Shown: positions 49,098 through 60,237, numbered from the stretch's first letter. The stretch is DNA of 64,000 nucleotides from Veronia pacifica (GCF_001707825.1 NZ_LYBM01000002.1:224568-288567), one strand, 5' to 3'. Made by a program: numbers and translations. Notes: generated from the letters alone by a model not told the origin.

Positions 49098-50681
49098 ATG
49101 ATAGCTGATATAGTGGATCTATCGCGGTTCCAGTTTGCACTCACCGCGATGTATCACTTCCTGTTTGTACCCCTGACTCTTGGAATGGCATTCCTGCTTG
49201 CCATCATGGAGTCCCTTTATGTCATGACCGACAAACAAATATACAAAGACATGACAAAGTTTTGGGGCAAGCTCTTCGCAATTAACTTTGCACTTGGTGT
49301 AAGTACTGGTCTGACGATGGAGTTCCAGTTCGGCACCAACTGGGCATATTACTCACATTATGTGGGTGATGTCTTTGGCGCACCTCTGGCTATTGAAGCC
49401 CTGATGGCATTCTTCCTTGAGTCAACGTTGATCGGTATGTTCTTCTTTGGCTGGGATAGGCTGAGCAAGCGTCAACACCTTGCTGTTACTTGGTTAACCG
49501 CCATAGCATCAAACTTCTCGGCGCTGTGGATTCTGGTTGCTAACGGTTGGATGCAAAACCCTGTAGGTGCTGAATTCAACTATGAAACCATGCGAATGGA
49601 AATGATGAGCTTTGCGGATGTGGTATTTAACCCGGTCGCTCAGGTTAAATTCGTTCACACTGTTTCTGCAGGCTACACAACAGGCGCAATGTTTATTCTG
49701 GGCATTAGCTCATACTACCTGTTGAAAGGCCGTGACCTGCCGTTTGCACGTCGTTCATTCGCTATCGCGGCGTCATTTGGTATGGCTGCAATTCTGTCTA
49801 CTATCTTGCTGGGTGACGAATCTGGTTACGAGTTGGGTGATGTACAGAAAGCAAAATTAGCCGCAATCGAAGCAGAGTGGCATACAGAAGAAGCGCCTGC
49901 TGCATTTACTTTGTTTGGTATTCCAAACCAGGAAACGATGCATACCGATTACGCTATTAAGATCCCATATGTGATGGGTATTATCGCGACCCGTTCAATC
50001 GATACGCCTGTTCTGGGTCTGAGCGAACTGGTAGGGAAAAACGAACTGCGTGTTCGTAATGGTATCGTCGCTTATGAGTTGCTTGAAAAGCTCCGCGCAG
50101 GTGACAAGACTCCAGAGAATATCGCTAAATTTGATGAAGTGAAGAAAGACTTGGGCTACGGTTTGCTGCTTAAAGCGCACACCGACGACGTTGCCAATGC
50201 GACTGAAGCACAAATTAAGGCTGCTGCGAAAGATTCAATCCCGCATGTACTGCCATTGTTCTTCTCGTTCCGAATTATGGTGGCCTGTGGCTTTGCCATG
50301 CTGTTCATCTTCGGTATGTCTTTCTATCAAACCTGCAGTCAGCGCATTGGTCAGAAGCCATGGTTGCTGAAACTTGCTCTATTCGGCATCCCATTGCCTT
50401 GGATTGCCTCTGAAGCAGGTTGGTTCGTCGCAGAGTTTGGCCGTCAGCCATGGGCTGTTGGTGAGATACTGCCGGTTCGTATGGCAGCGTCTAACTTGCC
50501 GACAAGCGATGTTCTGATATCACTGGCAACAATTATTGCCCTGTACACAGTATTCTTGATTGTCGAGATGTACCTAATGTTCAAATTTGCGCGCCTAGGC
50601 CCAAGCAGCCTGAAAACTGGTCGTTACCACTTTGAACAAAAAGGTCCTGAAGCAGATTTATCTCGTCAGGTAGAAGTGTAA
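49098..50681 (+). CDS. cydA: Cytochrome bd ubiquinol oxidase subunit I
   Basis: 527 residues, full length. It oxidises ubiquinol and carries the three hemes of cytochrome bd, a high-affinity terminal oxidase. H20 in the N-terminal [16 protein letters not shown] matches E. coli H19, the heme b595 ligand; [12 protein letters not shown] and the long periplasmic Q-loop (about 255-390) are present. First gene of cydAB-cydX-ybgE, with an FNR box upstream. Confidence 0.97.
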   Translation: MIADIVDLSRFQFALTAMYHFLFVPLTLGMAFLLAIMESLYVMTDKQIYKDMTKFWGKLFAINFALGVSTGLTMEFQFGTNWAYYSHYVGDVFGAPLAIEALMAFFLESTLIGMFFFGWDRLSKRQHLAVTWLTAIASNFSALWILVANGWMQNPVGAEFNYETMRMEMMSFADVVFNPVAQVKFVHTVSAGYTTGAMFILGISSYYLLKGRDLPFARRSFAIAASFGMAAILSTILLGDESGYELGDVQKAKLAAIEAEWHTEEAPAAFTLFGIPNQETMHTDYAIKIPYVMGIIATRSIDTPVLGLSELVGKNELRVRNGIVAYELLEKLRAGDKTPENIAKFDEVKKDLGYGLLLKAHTDDVANATEAQIKAAAKDSIPHVLPLFFSFRIMVACGFAMLFIFGMSFYQTCSQRIGQKPWLLKLALFGIPLPWIASEAGWFVAEFGRQPWAVGEILPVRMAASNLPTSDVLISLATIIALYTVFLIVEMYLMFKFARLGPSSLKTGRYHFEQKGPEADLSRQVEV

Positions 50682-50695
50682 GGAGAACGTAGACA

Positions 50696-51831
50696 ATGTT
50701 TGATTACGAAATTATCCGTTTCATTTGGTGGGCGCTGATTGGCGTCCTCTGTATCGGCTTTGCTGTTACTGACGGTTTTGATATGGGCGTAGGTGCGTTG
50801 GTACCTGTTATTGGTAAAACCGATAACGAGCGCCGCGTTATGATTAACACTATTGCACCACACTGGGATGGCAATCAGGTTTGGCTTATCACCGCAGGTG
50901 TGCCTTGTTTGCTGCATGGCCCCTGGTTTATGCAACGTCTTTCTCTGGTTTCTACCTGGCGATGATTGTGACGCTGGCTGCGCTGTGGCTTCGTCCAATT
51001 GGATTCGACTACCGCTCTAAGATTGAAAATCCACGCTGGCGTCAAAACTGGGACCGTGCAATTTTCGTGGGCAGCTTCGTACCACCGGTTATATTCGGTG
51101 TGGCGTTCGGTAACCTTCTTCAGGGCCTACCATTTGAGCTGAGTGAGTTTATGGTTCCAACCTACAAAGGTTCATTCTTTGGCTTGTTGAACCCATTCGC
51201 GCTGCTATGCGGACTGGTCAGCCTATTTATGATTGTTGCTCAGGGCGCTAACTGGCTGCAAATGAAAACAACAGATGCGCTGCGCGAGCGTGCACGGATT
51301 GTCTCTATGGCGTCTTCATTGCTAATGGCGGTTTGCTTTATCATCGCGGGTATTTGGGTTCAGAGCATTGATGGATATATTGTGACCAGCAAACTGGTGC
51401 ACGATGCAGCATCTAACCCACTGAACAAAGAAGTAATGACACAGACAGGCGCATGGTTCCGTAACTATGATGCGTATCCATTACTGTGGCTTGCACCTGC
51501 AACGGCAGTTATTATGCCGCTGTTGTCTGCAATTTCAGCACGCTTCAACCGTTGTGGTTTCGCATTCCTGTTTTCAAGCCTGACAATTGCGGGCGTTATT
51601 CTGACAGCAGGCTTCGCTATGTTCCCGTTCATCATGCCATCAAGCTTGGTACCGGGTCACAGCCTGACTATGTGGGACTCAACATCCAGCCAACTGACGT
51701 TGACGATCATGACCTGTGTCGCGTCTGTTATGGTGCCGGTAATTCTTGGTTACACCACATGGTGTTACTACAAAATGTTTGGTCGTCTCGATGAAAAACA
51801 CATCGAAGACAACAAATCATCAGCTTACTAA
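50696..51831 (+). CDS. cydB: Cytochrome bd ubiquinol oxidase subunit II (frameshifted)
   Basis: It would be 378 residues with one frameshift repaired. The first 68 codons ([19 protein letters not shown] to [10 protein letters not shown]) and the rest ([19 protein letters not shown] to the end) are in different frames; the break is at about 50897-50902. Restoring one G (GGTGTGCC to GGTGGTGCC) rejoins them and gives the usual CydB sequence. All other genes of the operon are intact and the remaining coding sequence is perfectly conserved, which points to a sequencing or assembly error. CydB is needed for heme insertion and stability of the oxidase, together with CydA and CydX. Confidence 0.9.
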
Positions 51832-51846
51832 AAGAAGGGGTAAATC

Positions 51847-51957
51847 ATGTGGTATTTCACTTGGATTCTAGGTGTATTGCTGGCGTGCTCATTCGGTATT
51901 ATTAACGCTCTGTGGCTTGAGCATAACGAGGCCATGGACAATAACGGCGAGGTTTAG
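51847..51957 (+). CDS. cydX: Cytochrome bd small subunit CydX
   Basis: 36 residues. The start MWYFTWILGVLLACSFGIIN is nearly the same as E. coli CydX, a single-helix subunit that stabilises the hemes of cytochrome bd. It begins 15 bases after cydB behind AAGGGG and is followed after 4 bases by ybgE. Confidence 0.95.
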   Translation: MWYFTWILGVLLACSFGIINALWLEHNEAMDNNGEV

Positions 51958-51961
51958 GGCT

Positions 51962-52252
51962 ATGAGCGCACTGGATGGTATTCACAACAGGCTACAACGC
52001 ACGTATTTAACGCTGCTGTCGTTGGTTATGGCTATTGCATGCGGTGCGCTTGTTATGTGGGATCCGCACGCCTTTTCTGAGGCAATCGGCGGTTTTAACG
52101 CGGCCAATGCCGTTGCCATTATCTGGGCGACTTGTTGTAGCCTGATACATGGCGTTGGTTTTAAGCCAAAGACGTTTTTTTGGCAGTTGGTCTTCTTCCC
52201 ACCTCTTGCATGGTTGGTTCTGTTAACCACATTTCTGACTTTGTATACCTAG
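51962..52252 (+). CDS. ybgE: Cyd operon protein YbgE
   Basis: 96 residues from the ATG at 51962 (MSALDGIHNRLQRTYL). Three hydrophobic segments, with GFNAANAVAIIWATCCSLIHGVGF typical of YbgE. Small inner-membrane protein conserved in cyd operons, role not defined. A longer in-frame start would overlap cydX and is rejected. A terminator follows. Confidence 0.9.
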   Translation: MSALDGIHNRLQRTYLTLLSLVMAIACGALVMWDPHAFSEAIGGFNAANAVAIIWATCCSLIHGVGFKPKTFFWQLVFFPPLAWLVLLTTFLTLYT

Positions 52253-52276
52253 CTCAAAGCCTGATATTTATGATTG

Positions 52277-52310
52277 AAAGCCCAATATTTGTGTATTGGG
52301 CTTTTTTATT
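52277..52310 (+). terminator. Terminator after ybgE
   Basis: AAAGCCCAATA and TATTGGGCTTT pair over 11 bases around a 6-base loop, followed by T-rich sequence. It separates the cyd operon from ybgC-tol-pal. Confidence 0.9.
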
Positions 52311-52447
52311 TACAGACGACTTCTAATAATTACAAAAACAATTGTTTCAAACATGACCAGACGTGGACGTGGGGCTTTCATAACCCGTAAAAAGTCCGGT
52401 ATAGTGATATCTGTTAGATTAACAGGATTTTCAGGTAATTATTCAGG

Positions 52448-52867
52448 ATGACTAACTTCCATCCATTTAGGTGGCCGATTCGGGTCTATTACGAGGATAC
52501 CGATGTCGGCGGTCTTGTGTACCATGCAAACTTTCTCAAATACTTCGAGCGAGCACGATCAGAACTATTACGGGAAATTGGTGTCAACCAAGTGGAATTA
52601 TTCGAGCAAAACACATCATTTGTTGTAAGCCGAATAGAAATGGATTTTAAGAAAGGTGCAAGGTTTGATGACCAGCTCACAGTCGAAACTTGGGTTACAC
52701 AAATGAAGCGAGCCTCGTTGCAGTTTACTCAACGAATCGTGGATAAACAGGGTTTGCTGTATTGCGAAGCCCTTGTCACCGTAGTTTGTGTTGACCCCAC
52801 ATCAATGAAACCAAAATCCAGCCCCCTATCCCAAAAGCATATAGCGGAGATGTTAAGTGAACGCTGA
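52448..52867 (+). CDS. ybgC: Acyl-CoA thioesterase YbgC (Tol-Pal associated)
   Basis: 139 residues, hotdog fold. The active-site segment [25 protein letters not shown] is intact. YbgC hydrolyses short-chain acyl-CoA and is associated with phospholipid synthesis enzymes in E. coli. First gene of the tol-pal cluster; its end overlaps tolQ by 11 bases. A TATAGT hexamer at about 52400 may be its -10, but the -35 is poor. Confidence 0.95.
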   Translation: MTNFHPFRWPIRVYYEDTDVGGLVYHANFLKYFERARSELLREIGVNQVELFEQNTSFVVSRIEMDFKKGARFDDQLTVETWVTQMKRASLQFTQRIVDKQGLLYCEALVTVVCVDPTSMKPKSSPLSQKHIAEMLSER

Positions 52868-53546
52868 ATTGTCAATCCTCGACTTGTTTTTGCAAGCCAG
52901 TCTGCTTGTGAAATCGGTCATGTTGGTGCTGCTGAGCATGTCTCTGATGTCGTGGGCCATGATTATCCAAAGATCCCGCGCGCTGTCGCAGGCATCCCAG
53001 AAAGTAGAACGTTTTGAAGATAGGTTTTGGTCAGGCGTTGATCTGAGCCAGCTTTATCAAGAGGTCAAAGCTCGCAAACATTATCTCAGTGGCAGTGAGC
53101 AAATCTTTTATGCTGGCTTCACTGAATTTGCTCGTTTGCATCGCAGTAATGGTGGTGTACCAGAAGGGGTCATGGAAGGCGCTTCAAGAGCCATGCGGGT
53201 GTCATTGTCGAAAGAGGTAGAAGAACTCGAAACTCACTTACCTTTTCTTGCCACCGTCGGCTCAATCAGCCCTTACATCGGTCTGTTCGGCACGGTTTGG
53301 GGCATCATGCATGCCTTTATTGGCTTAGGTGCTGTCAAGCAAGCCACGCTCGCGATGGTTGCCCCCGGTATAGCTGAGGCTTTGGTTGCCACCGCTATGG
53401 GATTATTTGCTGCAATACCCGCTGTCATGGCTCATAACCGATTGAGTCATAAAGTAAACCGCCTTGAAAATGACTATGCCAACTTCATGGAAGAGTTTTC
53501 AAGCATTCTGCACCGCCAAGCCTTTGCGACGCCGAAGGAGCAGTAG
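52857..53546 (+). CDS. tolQ: Tol-Pal system proton channel subunit TolQ
   Basis: 229 residues with a GTG start inside the end of ybgC, behind GGAG. Three membrane helices: the first at about 15-35, the second and third in [21 protein letters not shown] and [19 protein letters not shown]. With TolR it forms the proton-driven motor that energises TolA during cell constriction. Confidence 0.96.
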   Translation: MNAELSILDLFLQASLLVKSVMLVLLSMSLMSWAMIIQRSRALSQASQKVERFEDRFWSGVDLSQLYQEVKARKHYLSGSEQIFYAGFTEFARLHRSNGGVPEGVMEGASRAMRVSLSKEVEELETHLPFLATVGSISPYIGLFGTVWGIMHAFIGLGAVKQATLAMVAPGIAEALVATAMGLFAAIPAVMAHNRLSHKVNRLENDYANFMEEFSSILHRQAFATPKEQ

Positions 53547-53549
53547 TTA

Positions 53550-53996
53550 ATGGCTTATCAGGTGAAACGCCGAAAAATGACCGCTGAAATCAATGTTGTG
53601 CCATACATTGATGTCATGCTGGTTCTTTTGATTATTTTCATGGTGACGGCCCCTTTTGTTACACAGGGGGTTGACGTTGAATTACCTAAAACGACGACAG
53701 CTAAAACTGCCAGTGAGCTTGCTAAAGATCAGGATAATGCCTCGTTCATAATTGTTGAAGTGGATCAAAACGGTGGGCTAGGACTGAGCGTTGATAATGA
53801 AGACATGCAACGAGGCCTATCGATGCAGGATCTTGTCTATCGTGTAAAAGCAGAGCTTGAACTCAACCCTGCGTCACCCGTTTTGGTGGGGGGTGATGGC
53901 CGGGTACCGTATTCTGAGATCATTCTGACACTGGATGAATTAAACAAAGCTGGCGTGACCTCAGTGGGCTTAATGACCGAGCCTCTTGAGCCGTAA
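53550..53996 (+). CDS. tolR: Tol-Pal system protein TolR
   Basis: 148 residues, one membrane helix carrying the proton-binding Asp in YIDVMLVLLIIFMVTAPF, then a periplasmic ExbD-like domain ending in VPYSEIILTLDELNKAGVTSVGL. Three bases after tolQ, ATG behind GGAG. Confidence 0.96.
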   Translation: MAYQVKRRKMTAEINVVPYIDVMLVLLIIFMVTAPFVTQGVDVELPKTTTAKTASELAKDQDNASFIIVEVDQNGGLGLSVDNEDMQRGLSMQDLVYRVKAELELNPASPVLVGGDGRVPYSEIILTLDELNKAGVTSVGLMTEPLEP

Positions 53997-54008
53997 ATGA
54001 GAAAGTGA

Positions 54009-55214
54009 ATGAAAAAAATCAACAACAGTAATTACGGTTTGGCAATATTTGCGTCAGTCATTTTGCATGGCGTGCTACTCGCTGTACTGTTATGGGGTTC
54101 TGATTTCACTTCGAACAAAAAGTCAACGCAAAGTGGCAGTGTGATCGACGCAGTTGTTATCGATCCCTCCGTTGTCTCGGAGCAAGCGAGAAAGATACGA
54201 GCGCAGAGAGATGAAGCAAAACGGCGTGAAGATGAGCGCTTAAGCCGATTGAAAAATCAGGTTGATGAACTTGAACGACAACGCGAGCTGGATGAAAAAC
54301 GTTTACGTGATTTGAGACAACAAAAATTAGATGCTGAAAAAGCTGCCAGAGTGGCTGAACGTGAAAAACAAAAAGTAGCTGAAGAGCGTCAGAAGCTTGC
54401 AGAAGAAAGGAAGAAAGCTGAAGAGGCAGCGAAGCTTGCCAGAGAAAAGGCGGCAGCTGAAGAGGCAGAAATTCAGCGTAAGGTCGCTGAGCGCAAAAGA
54501 GCTGAGAAAGCGGCTGAGCAGGCCGAAAAGGAACGAAAAGCTCAGCTGTTAGCTAAACAACAGGCCGAAGAGCAGGCGGCGAAAGCCAAAGCTGCAGCTC
54601 AAAAGGCTGAGGAAGAGCGCAAGAAACAGCAGGCAGCCAAAGAAAAAGCTGAACAGGCTGCGAAAAAAGCTGAAGAAGAGCGATTGAAGCGCATTGAAGA
54701 AAAGAAAAAGGCTGAAGCCGCTGCCAAGAAGGCAGAGCAAGAAAGACTGAAAAAGATTGAAGAGAAGAAAAAAGCAGAAGCCGCAAAACGAAGAGCTGAG
54801 CAACAAAGGAAGGAGGCTGAGCGAAAAGCAAAAGAAGCAAAACGTAAGCAGCAGGAGCAGGAGGCTGCTCTTAATGAGCTTTTTAGCGATCTAGAGTCAG
54901 ATTCTGCTCTGCGGAGCAATGCCCGGGGTCAATTTGTCAGCGATGAAGTGAGCCGCCTGGGAAGTGTTTACAAGCAGATGATTAAACAAAATTTGATTTA
55001 CGACGATAGCATGCTGGGCAAGGAATGCAGGGTAAAGATTCGTCTCACAGGCACAGGTGTAGTTCTTGACGTAGCGCAAGTATCCGGTGACGGATCGGTA
55101 TGTCGGGCTACCAAAGCCGCTGTCTTGAAAGTATCCTCTTTTCCCATGTCGACAGACCCAGCCGTTAACGAAAAACTCAGGGATATTAGCTTAACCTTTG
55201 CACCGGGTAAGTAG
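54009..55214 (+). CDS. tolA: Tol-Pal system protein TolA
   Basis: 401 residues. N-terminal membrane anchor ([22 protein letters not shown]), a very long Lys/Ala/Glu-rich helical domain (about 60-290) and a C-terminal globular domain with [20 protein letters not shown]. The long helix spans the periplasm to reach Pal and TolB. Repetitive codons such as GCTGAAGAA cause false reading frames on the opposite strand. Twelve bases after tolR. Confidence 0.95.
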   Translation: MKKINNSNYGLAIFASVILHGVLLAVLLWGSDFTSNKKSTQSGSVIDAVVIDPSVVSEQARKIRAQRDEAKRREDERLSRLKNQVDELERQRELDEKRLRDLRQQKLDAEKAARVAEREKQKVAEERQKLAEERKKAEEAAKLAREKAAAEEAEIQRKVAERKRAEKAAEQAEKERKAQLLAKQQAEEQAAKAKAAAQKAEEERKKQQAAKEKAEQAAKKAEEERLKRIEEKKKAEAAAKKAEQERLKKIEEKKKAEAAKRRAEQQRKEAERKAKEAKRKQQEQEAALNELFSDLESDSALRSNARGQFVSDEVSRLGSVYKQMIKQNLIYDDSMLGKECRVKIRLTGTGVVLDVAQVSGDGSVCRATKAAVLKVSSFPMSTDPAVNEKLRDISLTFAPGK

Positions 55215-55222
55215 GAGCAACT

Positions 55223-56584
55223 ATGTGTAAACGATTTTTCCTCGGGATAGCATTACTGTTTGTTAGCGCAACACAGACAGCATATGCAGGTCTTGAATTG
55301 GTGATCACCGAAGGTATCGACTCTGCAAGACCCATCGCCATTATCCCATTTAAATGGCAAGGACAGGGTCAGGCACCAAGAGACCTGTCTGATGTTATTT
55401 CATCAGATTTACAGCGCAGTGGTAAGTTTAAGCCTGTGCCCGTAAATTTGATGCCACAAACGCCTTATGAGGACAATGACATCAACTATAACGAATGGAC
55501 TGCGATGGGAGTTGATTCGTTATTGACGGGTAAGGTGTCTGAAAATGCAAACGGTGACTTTGTCATTGAATACAAATTGGTAGACATTGTTCGTGGGCAA
55601 TTGACTGGTGGTATGGCTAAAGGGCTGAGTACTGACGGGCAATTAGTACTGACCCGTGATCATCTCCTTTTAAACAATAGAAAAGTGCTTAAAACGCCTA
55701 CAAACAGACAGCTACGACGTTATGCTCATCGTATCTCCGATCTCGTTTATGAGAAACTAACTGGAGAAAAAGGCGCGTTTTCGACAAGAATTGCTTATGT
55801 TGTAATTAATGATAAGGCGAAATATCCCTATCAGCTTAGAGTCGCGGACTATGACGGCTTCAATGAACAAATTGCTATTCGTTCAAATGAGCCTCTTATG
55901 TCTCCGGCTTGGTCACCTGATGGCAAGCACTTGGCATATGTCAGCTTCGAGAACAAACAGGCGGAGATATTCATTATGAATATCCTGACTGCTAAGATTG
56001 AGAAGATAACGTCATATCCTCGTCATAATGGTGCACCACGTTTTTCACCGAATGGTGATAAATTGGCAGTTGTTTTATCCAAAACTGGAAGTTTGCAAAT
56101 TTATGTTGTTGATTTAGCAACGAGGAAGATGAAACAAATAACCAAAGGAAGGGCGAATAATACTGAACCATTCTGGGATCCGAGTGGTAACTCTCTGGTA
56201 TTTACATCAGACCGGGGTGGTAAACCTCAGATTTATAGAGTAGATTTGGCTGACGGTAGTACCCAGCGCATCACGTGGCAGGGAAGGCAAAATCTAGGTG
56301 GTCAGTTGACCCCGGACGGCCGTTTTTTAGTGTCAGTACAAAAGTCGAATTCAGGCTACAACATCGCCAAACAAGATCTTAGTAGTGGGGCGGTTCAGAT
56401 ACTGACGAAAACCATGCTGGATGAGTCTGCCAGCTTGGCACCAAACGGCGGTATGGTGATTTACAGCTCGATGTATGGTGGTAGAAACGTCTTATCTATG
56501 GTTTCAATAGATGGACGATTTAAAGCAAGGCTACCAGTAACGAATGGAAGGGTCCGTGCACCAGCGTGGTCACCGTTTTTATAG
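55223..56584 (+). CDS. tolB: Tol-Pal system beta-propeller protein TolB
   Basis: 453 residues with signal peptide ending at QTAYAG. The N-terminal alpha/beta domain ([15 protein letters not shown]...) is followed by a six-bladed propeller with repeated [11 protein letters not shown] / [16 protein letters not shown] blades. TolB is periplasmic and switches between Pal and TolA. Spaced 8 bases from tolA. Confidence 0.97.
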   Translation: MCKRFFLGIALLFVSATQTAYAGLELVITEGIDSARPIAIIPFKWQGQGQAPRDLSDVISSDLQRSGKFKPVPVNLMPQTPYEDNDINYNEWTAMGVDSLLTGKVSENANGDFVIEYKLVDIVRGQLTGGMAKGLSTDGQLVLTRDHLLLNNRKVLKTPTNRQLRRYAHRISDLVYEKLTGEKGAFSTRIAYVVINDKAKYPYQLRVADYDGFNEQIAIRSNEPLMSPAWSPDGKHLAYVSFENKQAEIFIMNILTAKIEKITSYPRHNGAPRFSPNGDKLAVVLSKTGSLQIYVVDLATRKMKQITKGRANNTEPFWDPSGNSLVFTSDRGGKPQIYRVDLADGSTQRITWQGRQNLGGQLTPDGRFLVSVQKSNSGYNIAKQDLSSGAVQILTKTMLDESASLAPNGGMVIYSSMYGGRNVLSMVSIDGRFKARLPVTNGRVRAPAWSPFL

Positions 56585-56621
56585 CAGATGCGCAAAGTTA
56601 GGTTAAAAAAAGGAATACAAG

Positions 56622-57140
56622 ATGGAAGTTAACAAACTACTTAAAGGTTTGGCAGTGGCTTTACCTATGTTCACGCTGGCAGCATGTAGCTCAAGCGAGC
56701 AGTCTACTGAAAACGCAGGCGGTGCCTCAACAACCGGTGGAACGACTGTTGTTACGCCAGTGGACAATACAAGCCAAACAATGACTGAACAGGAAAAGCG
56801 TAACCAACAGCTTCGTCAGTCTCAGACTGTTTATTTCAATTTTGACGATTCTTCTGTTCTGCCAGAATACGAAGAAATGCTGGATGCACACGCGGATTTC
56901 CTGCGTAACAACGCAAATATCACAGTAGTGGTTGAAGGCCATGCTGATGAGCGTGGAACACCTGAATATAACATTGCACTTGGCGAGCGTCGTGCAAAAG
57001 CTGTTGCAAAGTACCTTCAGGCACTTGGTGTAACTGTTGACCAGATCAGCATTGTTAGCTATGGCGAAGAAAAGCCGCTGGTTCTGGGTCAAAACGAAGC
57101 AGCGTATAGCAAAAACCGTCGCGCAGTACTGGTTTACTGA
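56622..57140 (+). CDS. pal: Peptidoglycan-associated lipoprotein Pal
   Basis: 172 residues. Lipobox LAAC with the lipidated cysteine at C22, a Ser/Thr-rich linker and a C-terminal OmpA-like peptidoglycan-binding domain ([22 protein letters not shown]). It anchors the outer membrane to the cell wall and is the outer-membrane end of the Tol-Pal machine. Confidence 0.97.
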   Translation: MEVNKLLKGLAVALPMFTLAACSSSEQSTENAGGASTTGGTTVVTPVDNTSQTMTEQEKRNQQLRQSQTVYFNFDDSSVLPEYEEMLDAHADFLRNNANITVVVEGHADERGTPEYNIALGERRAKAVAKYLQALGVTVDQISIVSYGEEKPLVLGQNEAAYSKNRRAVLVY

Positions 57141-57171
57141 TTCTGGTTTCTTCAAACAATAGAGAGATAAA

Positions 57172-57915
57172 GTGAAGATACGTACTTTACGAAAATTATC
57201 TCTGGCATTGTTGGCTGGCTCAGCGTTTTTTGTAAACGCTGAGCCAGCGCCAGTTTCAGAGCTGGGTAGTTCTAAAAGCGTCGAACAGAGGCTTGATGAT
57301 CTTGCAAGATTGATCAAAGCCCGTAATCAGACGCAAATTGAAATGCAGCAACAGCTTGATCTTATTGCCAGAGAAATTGATGACTTGAGAGGTAATGTTG
57401 AACGTAACAGCTATGAGCTGAATCAGATGCTGAGCCGTCAACGAGATATTTACCGTGAGATCGACACACTCAGAACGGCCAAGTCGGCAATCGCGGAAGA
57501 GCCTGGAAAAACAAAACCAGCTTCTGGTCAATACTCCTCAAACAAAGACGAAAATACCGACTACGAAAACGCTGTAAATCTGATTCTGAAGAATAAAGAT
57601 TACGATGGCGCGACTCAGGCTCTTAAGAGTTTCATCAGCAGTTACCCGTCATCTGTGTACAAAGCTAATGCACACTATTGGCTTGGGCAGCTATATTATG
57701 CCCGGGGCGATTTTAACAACTCTAAGCCTCATTTTACATCTGTCGTTAAAGACGAGAAATCAGGTAAGAGAGCGGATGCTTTGTTTAAACTTGGCAAAAT
57801 AGCGGTTAATCAAGGCGATAAGGCAACGGCAAAGGGGTTTTATCAACAAATTGTTGAACAGTACCCAGACACGTCTACCGCTCGGGATGCTAAGAAAGAA
57901 CTGTCAAAAAATTAG
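57172..57915 (+). CDS. cpoB: Cell division coordinator CpoB (YbgF)
   Basis: 247 residues with a GTG start and a signal peptide ending near FVNAEPA. An N-terminal coiled coil (about 35-100) that trimerises in E. coli is followed by TPR repeats (NAVNLILKNKDYDGATQALKSF, KANAHYWLGQLYYARGDF, ADALFKLGKIAVNQGDKA). CpoB links Tol-Pal to PBP1B during constriction. Last gene of the cluster, before a terminator. Confidence 0.95.
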   Translation: MKIRTLRKLSLALLAGSAFFVNAEPAPVSELGSSKSVEQRLDDLARLIKARNQTQIEMQQQLDLIAREIDDLRGNVERNSYELNQMLSRQRDIYREIDTLRTAKSAIAEEPGKTKPASGQYSSNKDENTDYENAVNLILKNKDYDGATQALKSFISSYPSSVYKANAHYWLGQLYYARGDFNNSKPHFTSVVKDEKSGKRADALFKLGKIAVNQGDKATAKGFYQQIVEQYPDTSTARDAKKELSKN

Positions 57916-57937
57916 AGATGTTTTATAATTGTGAAAC

Positions 57938-57958
57938 GCCGGTTATGTCCGGCTTTTT
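57938..57958 (+). terminator. Terminator after cpoB
   Basis: GCCGG and CCGGC stem with loop TTATGT and five T. Confidence 0.8.
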
Positions 57959-58042
57959 GCGGTGATAGCCATAGGGGATACGTTCCTTTCCCTATGCCAT
58001 GAATGTATATTGAATGGAACGTGAACAATTCAGAGTAAGTCA

Positions 58043-59104
58043 ATGAGTCAAGTCCTTGAAACCACCGAAGTGGTTTATCCTTTTCCCCCAAAACCAAGAG
58101 TATTGACTGAGCAAGAAAAACAGGCCTACATCGTCAGCATCAAAAAACTCTTAAAAGAAAAAGATGCGGTTTTGATTGCCCACTATTATACCGATCCTGA
58201 AATTCAGGCTCTGGCTGAAGAGACGGGGGGATTCGTAGGCGACTCCCTCGAAATGGCTCGTTTTGGCAACCAGCATCCTGCGAAGATACTCATCATAGGT
58301 GGGGTTCGTTTCATGGGTGAAAGTGCGAAAATACTAACACCGGACAAGACAGTCCTCATGCCAACCCTCGATGCAGAGTGCTCATTAGATCTTGGATGCC
58401 CCGTTGATAAGTTTAGTGAGTTTTGCGATGCGCATCCTGACCATACTGTCGTGGTCTACGCAAATACTTCCGCTGCGGTTAAAGCGAGGGCTGACTGGGT
58501 GGTTACGTCTTCGATAGCACTTGAAATCGTTGAGCACCTTGATTCAGAAGGGAAACAGATTATTTGGGGGCCTGACCGTCACCTTGGTTCGTATATCGAG
58601 AAGCAAACCGGGGCTGAAATGTTGTTATGGCAGGGAGAGTGTGTTGTCCATGATGAATTCTCTGCCAAGGCTCTAAAAGATATGAAAGCTGTCTATCCCG
58701 ATGCAGCTATTCTTGTTCATCCAGAGTCTCCGGCCAGTGTAGTGCAAATTGCTGATGCTGTGGGGTCGACCAGCCAACTGATCAAAGCGGCGAGAGAGCT
58801 TCCCAATAAAAAGCTGATTGTTGCAACTGACAAAGGCATTTTTTATAAGATGCAGCAGATGGTGCCGGAGAAAGAGCTGGTTGAAGCTCCAACGGCAGGT
58901 GCAGGCGCGACGTGCAGGAGCTGTGCGCATTGTCCTTGGATGGCGATGAATGGCCTGGAAGCGATTGAATCTGCGCTCAAAGACGGCGGTAAAGCGCATG
59001 AAATCCACGTAGATATGTCATTACGTGAACGGTCATTGATCCCATTGAATCGCATGCTTGATTTTGCTGCTGAGCTGCAACTCACTGTGAAGGGCAACAC
59101 CTGA
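58043..59104 (+). CDS. nadA: Quinolinate synthase
   Basis: 353 residues, the E. coli-like long form. It condenses iminoaspartate with dihydroxyacetone phosphate to quinolinate in NAD synthesis and carries a 4Fe-4S cluster. Ligand cysteines are C113 ([10 protein letters not shown]), the Cys in [11 protein letters not shown] near 200, and one in [11 protein letters not shown] near 297. nadA after cpoB is the conserved order; the tRNA genes found between them in E. coli are absent here. Confidence 0.96.
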   Translation: MSQVLETTEVVYPFPPKPRVLTEQEKQAYIVSIKKLLKEKDAVLIAHYYTDPEIQALAEETGGFVGDSLEMARFGNQHPAKILIIGGVRFMGESAKILTPDKTVLMPTLDAECSLDLGCPVDKFSEFCDAHPDHTVVVYANTSAAVKARADWVVTSSIALEIVEHLDSEGKQIIWGPDRHLGSYIEKQTGAEMLLWQGECVVHDEFSAKALKDMKAVYPDAAILVHPESPASVVQIADAVGSTSQLIKAARELPNKKLIVATDKGIFYKMQQMVPEKELVEAPTAGAGATCRSCAHCPWMAMNGLEAIESALKDGGKAHEIHVDMSLRERSLIPLNRMLDFAAELQLTVKGNT

Positions 59105-59123
59105 ATTCGATGAATATTTAGGG

Positions 59124-59155
59124 AAGGGCGTGCTAATTAGTGCGCCCTTTTTTTT
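59124..59155 (+). terminator. Terminator after nadA
   Basis: AGGGCG and CGCCCT pair around a short stem with one mismatch, followed by eight or more T. Confidence 0.85.
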
Positions 59156-59171
59156 GCAAAGTTCTATTTAA

Positions 59172-59750
59172 TTACATTGATTCTTCAACGCGTTGGGCTG
59201 CACGCATAGTCAGTCCGCAAAGCATGGTAGGCATTGCGTTGAAAACTTCTTCAAACTGGGCAAGCTCGGCAGCTCCTTGCTGTTCCATTGCGGAGAGCGC
59301 AGACTCAGGATCGAACATGAGAGTAATTGACAGTATAACGCCACCTAGAAGCGCATTATCTTCAGATTGTTCGGGCATTAATGTTTCCCAATCATCTCTG
59401 GCCAGTGTCCAGCCCTGAAGTAAACCCTCGCAAAACAAACGAGTTTCAGCATTAACAATTTCTTCATCATCTAATGCACAGGCTTCTGGCCATTGCCATT
59501 GGTTTGAAAGCAGTGCTTCTCTTTGCTCATTCCAGATTGCGACAATAATGTTCGCATATTCTTCAAGTAACTCGTGACTTTCGAAAGGAGACGTTTCCTC
59601 TCCTCCCCACATAAATGCCAGCCATTCACTCGGATCAATCAGATGAGGCGCTGCAGCCATTGCAGTAACAAATCCGTGTGTTTGCATATCAGATAGCAGG
59701 TGGTTATGTAGTTTGTGGTTAGCGATAAATTCTTTTAACGTCTGAGCCAT
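59172..59750 (-). CDS. UPF0149/YecA-YgfB family protein
   Basis: 192 residues, acidic, mainly helical, soluble. HGFVTAMAAAPHLIDPSEWLAFMWGG and FCEGLLQGWTLARDDWETL are typical of the YecA/YgfB (UPF0149) family. The C-terminal SEC-C zinc motif found in YecA itself is absent. Function unclear. Convergent with nadA. Confidence 0.8.
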   Translation of the reverse strand: MAQTLKEFIANHKLHNHLLSDMQTHGFVTAMAAAPHLIDPSEWLAFMWGGEETSPFESHELLEEYANIIVAIWNEQREALLSNQWQWPEACALDDEEIVNAETRLFCEGLLQGWTLARDDWETLMPEQSEDNALLGGVILSITLMFDPESALSAMEQQGAAELAQFEEVFNAMPTMLCGLTMRAAQRVEESM

Positions 59751-60144
59751 CTCGGTCTTCTCTTAGATTACTTGGCCGCATAGTGTATACCCAAATAATC
59801 GAATATGCAGGTTTCGGTGGTATTAACTCCGAACCCGTTGCAGTATTATATAATCAAGCTGTATATCTGCATTTGGGGCAATAGGCTCGCTGAATTATTC
59901 TCGTTAGGCACCCAATATCAAACCGACCTCTGTCAGCACTGGTAGCCGTCTTTGAATAAGTAATGTGTTGTTAATGGCGGAAAGAGAATGATATTGGTTG
60001 GTACATGTATTTAGGTGGTTCTTTTCTTTGCGGTTCGATGAGAAATTGTTCAGTTGACATGACATTTGGTACGAAGCTGTTGACCTACCTACCACTCATC
60101 TTTATAGTGCACCTCCGTTAGCGACATCAGTCGCTTAGAAAATT
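59751..60144. other. Upstream region of the first tRNA-Ser gene
   Basis: About 390 bases. The only recognisable elements are the tRNA promoter at 60080-60108 and a small hairpin at 60120-60135 (AGCGAC-ATCA-GTCGCT). Confidence 0.5.
60080..60108 (+). promoter_or_regulatory. Promoter of tRNA-Ser copy 1
   Basis: -35 TTGACC, a 17-base spacer and -10 TATAGT. The same hexamers and spacing recur before copy 2. Confidence 0.75.
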
Positions 60145-60232
60145 GGTGAGGTGTCCGAGTGGCCGAAGGAGCACGCCTGGAAAGTGTGTATACGGAAACG
60201 TATCGAGGGTTCGAATCCCTCCCTCACCGCCA
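60145..60232 (+). tRNA. tRNA-Ser (GGA), copy 1
   Basis: 88 bases including encoded CCA. Acceptor GGTGAGG pairs perfectly with CCTCACC. The anticodon loop CTGGAAA gives anticodon GGA. The long variable arm (TATACG-GAAA-CGTATC) is typical of class II serine tRNA, and the T-loop TTCGAAT is intact. Followed by a terminator. Confidence 0.96.
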
Positions 60233-60237
60233 TATTT

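Noticed and set aside
50881..51831. Treating the second half of cydB as a separate gene
   Set aside because: The N-terminal residues before GALFAAWP are out of frame with known CydB sequence and no ribosome site is present.
54549..54919. Several minus-strand reading frames inside tolA
   Set aside because: They arise from the repetitive Lys/Ala/Glu codons of the TolA helix and give Ser/Phe/Leu-rich nonsense.
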